Below are positions 43,589-55,278 of a stretch of 64,000 nt of DNA, in pieces. The position numbers were made by a program, and so were the translations under genes. Position 1 is the stretch's first letter; each line of letters opens with the position of its first letter. This stretch comes from Diadema setosum (taxonomy: Eukaryota > Echinodermata > Echinoidea > Diadematoida > Diadematidae), in assembly GCF_964275005.1 (NCBI RefSeq), contig NC_092704.1:13080871-13144870 (forward strand). Direction: 5' to 3'. A model generated the notes under the pieces. That model saw only the letters and a program-made list of their open reading frames with translations, made no database searches and was not told the DNA's origin.

Positions 43589-44149
43589 AGGACAAGTCAA
43601 CCTTCATATACGTGTGGATTGAGTGAATGCAATAATATTAGTATAACACTTCAGTGAAAGTTTGGGGAAAATCCGACAATCCGTTAAAAAGTTATGAATT
43701 TTTGAAACCGTGCCTGCACAATCACTGCTGGATGAGAAGACTACTACAGTGTATGATGTCACATGTGTACATCGATATAAGGAAAATAAAAAGAGAATTT
43801 CACAAAACTTTACTTTTTGAATAAAGTGCACATTTCTTCGACTTGTTACTGACACATGTTAATGGTAATATCATTACCCTGCCTTCTGAAAGAGCGAAGT
43901 CTAGTGTTATTTTGTTATGTGAGAAAAGTGAAAATATGTTGAATTTTCTTTATACTTTCTTATTATCGTTGTACACGTGTTACATCACAAGCTACAGCAA
44001 TCTTTTCATCCAGCCATGGCTGAGCAGAAACTTAAAAAAATCATAACTTTTGAACGGATTGTCTGATTTTCCTTAAACTCTCATTGATGTGTTCTACTAA
44101 TATTGCCGCATTCACTCAACCCACATGTCTGTGAAGGTGAACTTGTCCT
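43589..44149. mobile_element. TTAA-flanked long-TIR MITE (copy B)
   Basis: Same insertion as 14016-14576, with TTAA at 43585-43588 and 44150-44153. Confidence 0.8.
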
Positions 44150-44485
44150 TTAACTAGGATTATGAAGAGCAGGAGGAAGAAGAGGAGAGTGAGGAGGAGC
44201 AGAGAAAAAAACAAAATAGCAGAAGGTGGAAAAGAATTGGAATAAAAAAAAATGACTCAATAGGTTGTACTGAAAATCGTAAGACTGAAAGATGAAAAAA
44301 AAAGATGAATGACAGGAAGAAAATTATGATCACGAGATGGAAGAAGGGCAAATCAAGAGAAGACAAGCTCTATATCTACGGTTCTAGCAATTATTTACAC
44401 ATTATTGTGATTATTCAATTTTCTCAACAGAGATTAGCTGCCGAGAGAAAAGGGATGGGGAAAGAGCGTTGACGAGCAAAACCGA

Positions 44486-44589
44486 TTATTGTTATTATTA
44501 TTGTTGTTATTATTGTTATTATCATTATTATTATTATCATTATCATTATCATTTTATCATTATTATCGTTATTATTATTATTAGTAGTA

Positions 44590-44652
<63 letters not shown>

Positions 44653-44700
44653 ATTATTATTATTATTATCATTATCATCATCATCATCATAATCATTATT
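44486..44700. repeat. Expanded TTA/TCA microsatellite before exon 3 of copy B
   Basis: About 215 bp of (TTA)n with ATC interruptions, longer than in copy A. The reading frames across it are low-complexity. Confidence 0.85.
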
Positions 44701-45541
44701 ACAACAAAAGAAAGGGACTCAAACGACTTTTTTTCCCGCAGGTTTGTGGGGTCTTGTGAACAATGCCGGCATCGCCCACAACCCTGGCCTCATCGGATGG
44801 TGCTTGAAGGAAGACTACGAGAGCACCCTCGGGGTCAATCTCACCGGCGTCATCGATGTCACCATCACCTTCTTACCGCTGCTCAGGAAGGCTCGAGGTC
44901 GAGTTGTCAACATAGCTAGCGCCCTCTCTCGAGTGGCTTTGGGCGCCGGCGGGTACGCCGAATCAAAGTACGGCATACAGGCCTTTTCCGACACATTGAG
45001 GTACGCCGTGGATTTTAATTTGTTTTGTTTTGTTTTGTTTTAAGAAATTATGTTTATGATATAATAACAAGAAAACAGATGATTGATATTACAATGACTA
45101 CAACAAAAACGCGTACAAAACAAAGATCTTACTTTTCTTTATTCACTTGGAGGAACTATTCAATTTAAAATAGTTGTATGCTTCTAACATCAAGTCAATC
45201 AGTGTTAGATATGACTCCTGTATAGTTCACGTTTATTTCTAAAACTACGCATTAAACCATTTTCGAGTACAGTAACTGCATGGTTAACTGCTTGAGTGGA
45301 AAGGTGGTTCTTGAATTTACCAATGTTGGCCGGTGGTAGATGGAAGACAAGATATGGAACTTCTTTAAAAGCAAGTCCAGCAAGGATTTCGATCGAGGGA
45401 TGAAGGGAGGGATAAAGTAACAGAAATGGTTGCATTGACAGTCCATAATAATGCACACTGTTTCCCACTAGCAGAAGATGTGCTAGCAACATTAGTTTTT
45501 TTTTTTTTTTTAAGTTTCTTTGTTCACAGTCAAAGAGTGAC

Positions 45542-45704
45542 GGTGAGTTGGCTCAGTCGGTAGCGCGTCTGCCTCACGATCACGCGGCCCGGGTTCGAAC
45601 CCCAGTCTGTACTGAGCAATGTTGTGTGTAAGCATACCGTCCCCTCTAGCAAGAGGCAAAACACTCTGTCTCTTGGATATGACATAAAATGGAGGTCCCG
45701 TGTA
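45542..45704 (+). repeat. tRNA-derived SINE, truncated at the duplication edge
   Basis: Same SINE as 15956-16290. It breaks at GTCCCGTGTA and continues into a palindromic element instead of the SINE tail. Confidence 0.75.
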
Positions 45705-45895
45705 AATAGTGAATGGTCACGAGTGCAATGGTACGAGATTTCGCACGAGGTGAAAGATAGAGGCGCTCTATTCAACGAGGCGAAGCCGAGTTGAATAGTC
45801 AGCCGAGTTGAATAGTGCGCCTCATCTTTCACCGAGTGCGAAATCTCGTTCCATTGCACGAGTAAAGACCATACACTATTTGATTTATACAACGT
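45705..45895. mobile_element. Palindromic element 1 at the duplication edge
   Basis: ATAGTGAATGGTC..CGAGTGCAATGG pairs with CCATTGCACGAGTAAAGACC..ACACTAT, and the GAGATTTCGCAC / GTGCGAAATCTC arms continue toward a GTTGAATAG-rich centre. Right end TTATACAAC. Confidence 0.65.
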
Positions 45896-46159
45896 CCGAC
45901 AAGTAGACCTTTTTGGTCTAAGTAGGCTTAGAAGTCTATAGGGCCTATATGTATGAAAAATATAGCCATACTTACATGTGGATCCACTGCGATTCTCTTT
46001 CTATCTTGTGCAATCAGTGTATATACAGGTCACAGCTATACTAGCGCTCATGAATACACGTACACTAGCACTACGTAGGCCTACGTACGCGCATGCATGT
46101 ACCGCACACGTACCTGCGCTAGCTGCATGCGATCCTCAATTTATTATGCAACACACAGT
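45896..46159. other. Unannotated spacer
   Basis: Rich in GTACG/GCATGC words; no gene seen. Confidence 0.4.
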
Positions 46160-46365
46160 ACACGCAGTATACGAATAATTTATGAGTTGTGAGTGCATAG
46201 GGCACGAATATCGCGCGAGGCGCGAGATAAGCCACTGGTCTATTCAACAAGGCGCGTAGCGCCGCGTTGAATAGACCAGTGGCGAATCTCGCGCCGAGTG
46301 CGATATTACGTGCCCCAATGCACGAACAAAATCATAAATTATTCGTTTTATACAACACCTTGTCC
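46160..46365. mobile_element. Palindromic element 2
   Basis: CGAATAATTTATGA..GTGCATAGGGCACG pairs with CGTGCCCCAATGCAC..TCATAAATTATTCG; inner arms GGTCTATTCAACAAGGCGC / GCGTTGAATAGACC. Its right end, TTATACAAC, equals that of element 1, and the ordering of motifs (GTGCA, then CGAGA or GCGCGAGA, then a GTTGAATAG centre) matches, so the two are relatives. Confidence 0.65.
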
Positions 46366-46654
46366 ACAATCACAGTACTAAATCAGTGACCGCCAACTCA
46401 GGAAGGCCCAAAAATAAATGTAACAATTAGGCCGAGAATTGTAAACCACCCTGTGTACTGCTTTCAAACACTCGTCATGATTCGACCGCACAGTCACAGG
46501 AATCACAAACTCCGCAGGGTCTATACCCATTCTACACTAACGTTAGATCGAGTTAGGCCTGACTGTTAGGCCGATCTGAGATGTCGGTAGATCTAGGAGT
46601 AGGTCTAGACTTTGTCTATTTCCGAGAATGATTTTGTATAAAGACACAGAAAAA
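46366..46654. other. Unannotated spacer before the array
   Basis: No gene or clear repeat end. The array begins at the first CTAGACTTGGAATTTGTCA. Confidence 0.4.
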
Positions 46655-48952
46655 CTAGACTTGGAATTTGTCAACACTGACAAATTAGGTGATCCGATCT
46701 AATTGGAAATCAACGATTCAAATCCTGATCCCAATAGGCATGGCCATAAATGTTTCATCTGCGTTTAGGGGATATTTGCCGTGTGATGTTTGGATTCTCA
46801 TTTAGAAAAGGGAGTCAGACCTGCCATCTTTGGTACCGAATTCCGTATACACTAACGAAGATACAGAATGAAGTATATTTGACCTTTGACCCCACTTTCC
46901 ACAGCCAAGATGGCATCTGAGCAAAAAGTAGTTATTTTGTGAAATGATCCTTGTAACATGGTCTTTGCGTGTGCAAAATATGGGAAAGATAGGACAAGTA
47001 TTCACCAAGATACAGGATGAAACATTTATGACCTTTGACCCTAATTTACATACCCAAGATGGTGTCCGATCAAGTAGTTGTTATTTTATGAAATAATGTA
47101 CGTGACATGAACTAAACATGTGCAAAATATGGGGGTAATAGAGGCTGTTTTTCTTGAGTTATTGCAAAGAAAGTTGCAGAAAGAAAGAAATATCTCAATA
47201 CATCGAAGATAAGCTTTAATTTCAACCAAGTTTTTTAGCATGATCCAGACATCGTATGAAAAAAACAAAAGGCACGTCACGATAGCGCAAAGTCTCAGCT
47301 ACAACATATTAAAATCTGGGAGAAATTCACTGAAGGGTAAGTGAGCTAGTGCTCGATAAAGACAATCATGTCAATTTTCACATCTAGAAAAATTCCCTCC
47401 CATAGAGATAACACGTCATAACGAAGATAAAGAAAGAAGTACATATGACCTTTGACCCCGATCTGCACAGGCAAGATGGCATCTGAGCAAAAAGTGGTTA
47501 TTTTGTGAAATGATCCTTGTAACACGGTCTTTACGTGTGCAAAATATGGGGAAGATAGAACATGTATTCGCCAAGATACAGGATGAAACATTTATGACCT
47601 TGACCCTAATTTACATACCCAAGATGGCGTCTGATCAAGTAGTTGTTATTTTATGAAATAATGTACGTGACATGAACTAACATGTGCAAAATATGTTTTT
47701 CTTGAGTTATTGCAAAGAAAGTTGGAAAAAGAAAGAAATATGAAAATACATCGAAGATAGGCTTTGATTTCAACCAAGTTTTTGGACGTGATCCCGATAC
47801 CGTATGAAAAAATGAAGGGCACACTTACGATAGCCCAAAGTCTCAGCTACAACATATTAAAATCTTAGAGAAATTCACCGAAGCATAGGTGAGCTAGTGC
47901 TCGAAAAAGATAGTCATGTCAATTTTCATTTCCAGAAAAACTGCACTCCCATTAAGATAACACGTAAACTGGTCAAATTTGACAAGATTACTTTCAATCC
48001 AATATTACGTGGTGATGTCGTCATCTAATCAAAATGTTGTTATATATTAATGAAAGAGCATTTAGTAAGCTGCAACATACTGAAATCTGGGTGAAAATTG
48101 GCCAAGGATAAGTGAGATACGCTCGAGTGAACTTGTAATTTGATGACGTCATTTTGAAAATTTGCTCTTTTTATTTTATTAAGAAATTTGATATCTTTTA
48201 ATCATTTTTCCAGCATCGCCAACCCATGAAATGACATGTACAACTCATCAGCTTTCAGAATATGTAAAGAAAATGGGGGGTCACCGTCCATCCTGACGAG
48301 TAAAATCGGATTTAAAATTGGCGGTTTTTTGGCATTGTTGCACTGTATATCGCCATTGACGCGCGCGCGGAATTTCAACTTTGACGGGCCCGTATGACGT
48401 CATATTGAGTCGGATCGACTTGAAACTTGGTAGACATATTCCCTGACATTTCAGGCAGGCGATAAGTGTGAAAAAACGGGAAATTTCTATTGCATATGAG
48501 CTGTGCGTGCGTATATGCGCGCGCGCGTACGCGTCCGTAAAATTTTTTCAATTTTTCAAAAAATGCTCTAAATGGTCTGAAACGTGTGCAAAAAAAAAAT
48601 TGAGCTCGATTTGAGCATACAAATATTTCAACGCGCGCGTACGCGCACGTTTTAAGGTATAGATGAATTTTGAGAATATGAATAGAATGCGCTTGACTTG
48701 AAATATATGTGACGTAAATTTCATTGAAAAATTCCATTCCATTAATGAGATATGATTGAGAATGTGTTTTCATATAATGACGTCATAGTGACGTCACGGT
48801 CGACTGATCACTTTGATTTTAGTTCGATTGCCGTCTTTGGGAGACGATACATATATGGTATAAGTTTGAAATTGATAGGAAGAGGACTTTCTGAGCTAAT
48901 CGATGCACAACTTTTGGGGAGAAAGAAGAAAAAGAAGAAGAAGAAGAAGAAA
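46655..48952 (+). repeat. Array unit 1
   Basis: Two DR1-containing blocks (TGACCTTTGACCC at 46880, 47029 and 47446; a fourth site near 47597 has lost one T). No end hairpin; ends in a (GAA)n tract at about 48923-48951. Confidence 0.85.
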
Positions 48953-49626
48953 CTAGACCCGGAATTTGTCAAGACTGACAAATTAGGTGATCCGATTTTT
49001 TTTTAAAATCAATGATTCGAGTCCTGATCACAATAGGCATGACCATAAGGTTTCATCCTTGTTTAGAGACATTGGCCGTGTGATATTTGGATTCTCATTT
49101 AGAAAAGGGAGTGAGACCTGCCATCTTTGGTACCGAATTCCGTATACACTAACGGAAATACAGAATGAAGTATATTTGACCTTTGACCTCACTTTGCACA
49201 CCCAAAATGGCGTCTAAGCAAAAAGTGATTATTTTATGAAATGATTCTTGTAACATGGTCTTTGCGTGTGCAAAATATGGGAAAGATAGGACATGTATTC
49301 ACCAAGATACTGGATGAAACATTTATGACCTTTGACCCTAATTTACATACCCAAGATGGTGTCCGATCAAGTAGTTGTTATTTTATGAAATAATGTACGT
49401 GACATGTACTAAACATGTGCAAAATATGGGATTGATAGCCATTGTTGTTGTTCATCTATTGCACAGAAAGTAGAAAGAAAGAAAAATAAAGAAAAAATTA
49501 TGTTATTTTATAGAAATTTGAAGGAGAAGCATAAAAAAATCAGAAAAAGATAAAGTAAGGAAAGGGAGATTAAGATTAATTAAAGAAAAAGAAGAAAAAA
49601 GTGTTTAAAAAATTTTAAAAAAATAT

Positions 49627-49690
49627 TGGCAGGGGTGAGCCTCGAACCAGGGACCTTAGGATTACGAGTCGGATGCGCTACGCAATGACC
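49627..49690 (-). repeat. tRNA-like module in unit 2
   Basis: On the minus strand it reads GGTCATTGCGTAGCGCATCC, a CTCGTAA anticodon loop (anticodon CGT), then GGTTCGAGGCTCACCCC and CCA. The body resembles elongator tRNA-Met with an altered anticodon. Two anticodon-stem mismatches argue against a working tRNA. Confidence 0.55.
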
Positions 49691-50946
49691 TATTTCATTC
49701 TCCATAGGCCCTGTGTATTAAGCAAAATGACGCTGCATCGAAGCCTCGTGCCATTTTCAACCAAGTTTTTCGACGTGATGCCGACATCGTATGAAAAAAT
49801 GGAGGGCACACTTACGATAGCCCAAAGTCTCAGCTACAACATACTAAAATCTGGGAGAAATTCACCGAAGCATAAGTGAGCTAGTGCTCGAAAAAGAGAG
49901 TCATGTCAATTTTCACTGCGAGAAAAACTGCTCTCCCATAGAGATAACACGTACACTGGTCAAATTTGACAATATTACTTTCAATCCATTTTTACGAGGT
50001 GATGCCGTCATCCAATCAAAATGTTGTAATCATATTAATGAAAGATCATATAATAAGGTACAACATACTGAAATCTGGGTGTAAATTGGCAAAGGATAAG
50101 TGAGATACGCTTGAGTGAACTTGAAATTTGATGACGTCATTTTGAAAATTTACTTTTTTTACTTTATTAAGATATTTGATATCTTTTAATCATTTTTCCA
50201 GCATCGCCAACCCATGAAATAACATATTCAACTCATCAGCTTTCAGAATATGTAAAGAAAATGGGGGGTCACCGTCCATCCTGACAAGTAAAATCGGATT
50301 TAAAATTGGCGTTTTTTTGGCATCGTTGCACTGTATATCGCCATTGACGCGCGCGCGGAATTTCAACTTTGACGGGCCCGTATGACGTCATATTGAGTCG
50401 GATTGACTTGAAACTTGGTAGAAATATTTCTTGACATTTTAGGCATCCGATAAATGTAAAAAAACGGGAAATTTCCATTGCATATGAGCTGTGCGTGCGA
50501 ATATGTGCGCGCACGTACGCGTCCGTCCAATTTTTTCAATTTTTCAAAAAATGCTCCAAATGGTCTGAAACGTGTGCAAAAAAAATTTGAGCTCGATTTG
50601 AGTATACAAATATTTCAACGCGCGCGTACGCGCACGTCTTAAGGTATAGATGAATTTTGAGAATATGAGTAGAATGCGCTTGACTTGAAATATATGTGAC
50701 GTAAATTTCATTGAAAAATTCCATTCCATTAATGAGATATGATTGAGAATGTGTTTTCATGTAATGACGTCATAGTGACGTCACGGTCGACTGATCACTT
50801 CGATTTTAGTTCGATTGCCGTCTTTGGGAGACGATACATGTATGGTATAAGTTTGAAATTGATAGGAAGAAGACTTTCGGAGCTAATCGATGCACAACTT
50901 TTGGGGAGAAATAAAAAGAAGAAGAAAGAATCCGTACAGAAACAGA

Positions 50947-50976
50947 AGGTGATCCGAGAGGATGCTCGGATCACCT
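50947..50976. repeat. End hairpin of unit 2
   Basis: AGGTGATCCGAG / CTCGGATCACCT with loop AGGATG, followed by AACTAG. Confidence 0.9.
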
Positions 50977-50978
50977 AA

Positions 50979-52772
50979 CTAGACTTGGAATTTGTCAACA
51001 CTGACAAATTAGGTGATCCGATCTATTTGGAAATCAACGATTCAAATCCTGATCCCAATAGGCATGGCCATAAATGTTTCATCTGCGTTTAGGGGATATT
51101 TGCCGTGTGATGTTTGGATTCTCATTTAGAAAAGGGAGTCAGACCTGCCATCTTTGGTACCGAATTCCGTATACACTAACGAAGATACGGAATGAAGTAT
51201 ATTTGACCTTTGACCCCACTTTCCACAGCCAAGATGGTATCTGAGCAAAAAGTGGTTATTTTGTGAAATGATCCTTGTAACATGGTCTTTTCGTGTGCAA
51301 AATATGGGAAAGATAGGACATGTATTTACCAAGATACATGATGAAACATTTATGACCTTTGACCCTAATTTACATACCCAAGACGGTGTCCGATCAAGTA
51401 GTTGTTATTTTATGAAATAATGTACGTGACATGAACTAAACATGTGCAAAATATGGGGGTGATAGGGGCTGTTTTTCTTGAGTTATTGCAAAGAAAGTTG
51501 CAGAAAGGAAGAAATATTTCAATACATCGAAGATAAGCTTTAATTTCAACCAAGTTTTTGGACGTGATGCCGACAACGTATGAAAAAACGAAGGGTACAC
51601 TTTCGATAGCCCAAAGACTCAGCTACAACATACTAAAATATGGGAGAAATTCACCGAAGCATAAGTGAGCTAGTGCTCGATAAAGATAGTCATGTCAGTT
51701 TTCATTTCCAGAAAAACTGCACTCCCATAGAGATAACACGTAAACTGGTCAAATTTGACAATGTTACTTTTAATCCCTTTTTACGAAGTGATGCCGTCAT
51801 CCAATCAAAATGTTGTTATTATATGACTGAAAGACCATTTAATAAGCTACATTATATTGAAATTTGGACGAAATTCAACAAAAAAATAAGTGAGATACGC
51901 TTGAGTGAACTTGAAATTTGATGACGTCATTTTGAAAATTTACTTTTTAAAATTTATTAAGAAATTTGATATCTTTTAATCATTTTTTCAGCATCGCCAA
52001 CCCATGAAATGACATGTACAACTCATCAGCTTTCAGAATATGTAAAGAAAATGGGGGGTCACCGTCCATCCTGACGAGTAAAATCGGATTCAAAATTGGC
52101 GGTTTTTTTGCATTGTTGCACTGTATATCGCCATTGACGCGCGCGCGGAATTTCAACTTTGACGGGCCCGTATGACGTCATATTGAGTCGGATCGACTTG
52201 AAACTTGGTAGAAATATTCCTTGACATTTTACGCATCCGATAAGTGTGAAAAAACGGGGAATTTCTATTGCGTATGAGCTGTACGTGCGTATATGTGCGC
52301 GCGCGTACGCGTCCGTCCAATTTTTTCAATTTTTCAAAAAATGCTCCAAATGGTCTGAAACGTGTGCAAAAAAAATTTGAGCTCGATTTGAGCATACAAA
52401 TATTTCAACGCGCGCGTACGCGCACGTTTTCAGAGAAAATATGAATTTTGAGAATATGAGTAAAATGCGCATAACTTGAAATGTATGTGACGTAAATTTC
52501 ATTGAAAAATTCCATTTCATTAATGAGATATGAATGAAAATGTGTTTTCATATAATGACGTCATAGTGACGTCACGGTCGACTGATCATAGTGATACATA
52601 AAATTTGTCGTCTTTGGGACATGATACATATATGGTACGAGTTTGAAATTGATACTCTGAGAACTTTTTGAGTAAGTAGATACACAACTTTTGTCCAGAA
52701 ATAAGAAGAAGAACCAACAAAGAATCCGTACAAATACAGAAGGTGATCCGAGAGGATACTCGGATCACCTAA
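50979..52772 (+). repeat. Array unit 3
   Basis: Shortest full unit (1794 bp): one DR1 block, no tRNA-like module, end hairpin at 52741-52770. Confidence 0.85.
52741..52770. repeat. End hairpin of unit 3
   Basis: AGGTGATCCGAG / CTCGGATCACCT with loop AGGATA, followed by AACTAG. Confidence 0.9.
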
Positions 52773-55039
52773 CTAGACTCGGAATTTGTCAAGACTGACA
52801 AATTAGGTGATCCGATTTTTTTTAAAATCAATGATTCGAGTTTTCACCTGAGATTACGGACATTGGTCGTGTGATGTTTGGATTCTCATTTTGAAAAGGG
52901 AGTCAGACCTGCCATCTTGGGTACCGAATTCCGTATACACTATCAAAGATGCAGAATGAAGTATATTTGACCTTTGACCCTACTTTGCACCCCCAAGATG
53001 GCATCTGAGCAAAAAGTGGTTATTTTGTGAAATGATTCTTGTACCATGGTCTTTGCGTGTGCAGAATATGGGAAAGATAAGACATGTATTTACCAAGATA
53101 CAGGATGAAACATTTATGACCTTTGACCCTAATTTACATACCCAAGATGGTGTCTGATCAAGTAGTTGTTATTTTATGAAATAATGTACGTAACATTAAC
53201 TAAACATGTGCAAAATATGGGGTTGATAGGGGCTATTTTTCTTGAGTTATTGCAAAGAACATTGGAAAAAGAAAGAAATATGAAAATACATCGAAGATAA
53301 TCTTTAATTTCAACCACGTTTTTGGACGTGATCCCGACACCATATGAAAAACAAAGAGAACACGTACGATAGCGCAAAGTCTCAGCTACAACATATTAAA
53401 ATCTGGGAGAAGTTCACTGAAGGGTAAGTGAGCTAGTGCTCGATAGAGACAATCATGTCAATTTTCACATCTAGAAAAATTCCCTCCCATAGAGATAACA
53501 CGTCATAACGAAGATAAAGAAAGAAGTACATATGACCTTTGACCCCGATCTGCACAGACAAGATGGCATCAGAGCAAAAAGTGGTCATTTTGTGAAATGA
53601 TCCTTGTAACACGGTCTTTACGTGTGCAAAATATGGGGAAGATAGAACATGTATTCACCAAGATACAGGATGAAACATTTATGACCTTTGACCCTAATTT
53701 ACATACCCAAGATGGCGTCTGATGAAGTAGTTGTTATTTTATGAAATAATGTACGTGACATGAACTAAACATGTGCAAAATATGGTGGTGATAGAGTATC
53801 TTTTTCTTGAGTTATTGCAAAGAAAGTTGGAAAAAGAAAGAAATATGAAAATACATCGAAGATAGGCTTTGATTTCAACCAAGTTTTTGGACGTGATTCC
53901 GATACCGTATGAAAAAAATGAAGGGCACACTAACGATAGCCCAAAATCTCAGCTACAACATATTAAAATCTTAGAGAAATTCACCGAAGCATAAGTGAGC
54001 TAATGCTCGAAAAAGATAGTCATGTCAATTTTCATTTCCAGAAAAACTGCACTCCCATTAAGATAACACGTAAACTGGTCAAATTTGACAAGATTACTTT
54101 CAATCCAATATTACGAGGTGATGCCGTCATCTAATCAAAATGTTGTTATTATATTAATGAAAGAGCATTTAGTAAGCTACAACATACTGAAATCTGAATG
54201 AAAATGGGCAAAGGATAAGTGAGATACGCTGGAGTGAACTTGTTATTTGATGACGTCATTTTGAAAATTTACTCTTTTTATTTTATTAAGAAATTTTATA
54301 TCTTTTAATCATCTTTCCAGCATCGCCAACCCATGAAATGACATGTACAACTCATCAGCTTTCAGAATATGTAAAGAAAATGGGGGGTCACCGTCCATCC
54401 TGACGAGTAAAATCGGATTTAAAATTGGCGGTTTTTTGGCATTGTTGCACTGTATATCGCCATTGACGCGCGCGCGGAATTTCAACTTTGACGGGCCCGT
54501 ATGACGTCATATTGAGTCGGATTGACTTGAAACTTGGTAGACATATTCCCTGACATTTCAGGCAGGCGATAAGTGTGAAAAAATGGGAAATTTCTATTGC
54601 ATATGAGCTGTGCGTGCGTATATGCGCGCGCGTGTATGCGTCCGTAAAATTTTTTCAATTTTTCAAAAAATGCTCTAAATGGTCTGAAACGTGTGCAAAA
54701 AAAATTTGAGCTCGATTTGAGCATACGAATATTTCAACGCGCGCGTACGCGCACGTTTTAAGGTATAGATGAATTTTGAGAATATGAGTAGAATGCGCTT
54801 GACTTGAAATATATGTGACATAAATTTCATTGAAAAATTCCATTCCATTAATGAGATATGATTGAGAATGTGTTTTCATATAATGACGTCATTGTGACGT
54901 CACGGTCGACTGATCACTTTGATTTTAGTTCGATTGCCGTCTTTGGGAGACGATACATATATGGTATAAGTTTGAAATTGATAGGAATAGGACTTTCTGA
55001 GCTAATCGATGCACAACTTTTGGGGAGAAATAAGAAAAA
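52773..55039 (+). repeat. Array unit 4
   Basis: Two DR1 blocks as in unit 1, no end hairpin. Closely related to unit 1 through the 3' half. Confidence 0.85.
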
Positions 55040-55278
55040 CTAGAGATTGTAATTTGTCATCACTGACAAATTAAGGTGATCCGATTTCTTTTTTAATCAA
55101 TGATTCGAATCGTGATAGTGCAAAGTCTCAGCTACAACATACTAAAATCTGAGAGAAATTCACCGAAGCATAAGTAAGATAGTGCTCGATAAAGAGAGTC
55201 ATGTCAATTTTCACATCTAAAAAAATTCCCTCCCATAGAGATAACACGTCATAGCGAAAATAGAAAAAGAAGTACATA
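55040..55278 (+). repeat. Array unit 5 (239-bp head fragment)
   Basis: Only the head and the CTCAGCTACAACATA section. The next unit begins with nearly the same 239 bp, so this is a local tandem duplication of the head. Confidence 0.85.

Larger units (their letters stand above)
40888..45000 (+). pseudogene. SDR9C-type dehydrogenase, partial duplicate (exons 1-3 only)
   Basis: Exons 40888-41006, 43212-43438 and 44742-45000 are the same lengths as in copy A and keep frame, splice sites, TGCDSGFG, NNAG and the N/S/Y/K catalytic set. They encode about 202 residues with a few changes, such as Ile88 to Phe, Thr129 to Asn, Ser137 to Leu and Arg143 to Ser. The exons for the C-terminal third (LEPGFFRT, substrate pocket, C-terminal helix) are absent: homology ends at 45704 and the array starts 0.95 kb later. 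As it stands it cannot make a full enzyme. It could be a truncated duplicate or an allelic copy misplaced in assembly. Confidence 0.85.
36843..45704 (+). repeat. Duplicated block, copy B (partner 9926-16118)
   Basis: Collinear with copy A through SDR exon 3 and most of intron 3, ending inside the SINE at 45704. Extra material compared with A: a 1.68-kb TIR element inside a microinversion, a 1.15-kb GC-rich foldback in intron 1, and ~60 bp near 45420-45480. It lacks the hAT-like MITE of copy A. Confidence 0.9.
48953..50978 (+). repeat. Array unit 2
   Basis: One DR1 block, a tRNA-like module at 49627-49690, TGACGTCA at 50132, 50383, 50765 and 50776, and an end hairpin at 50947-50976. Confidence 0.85.
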
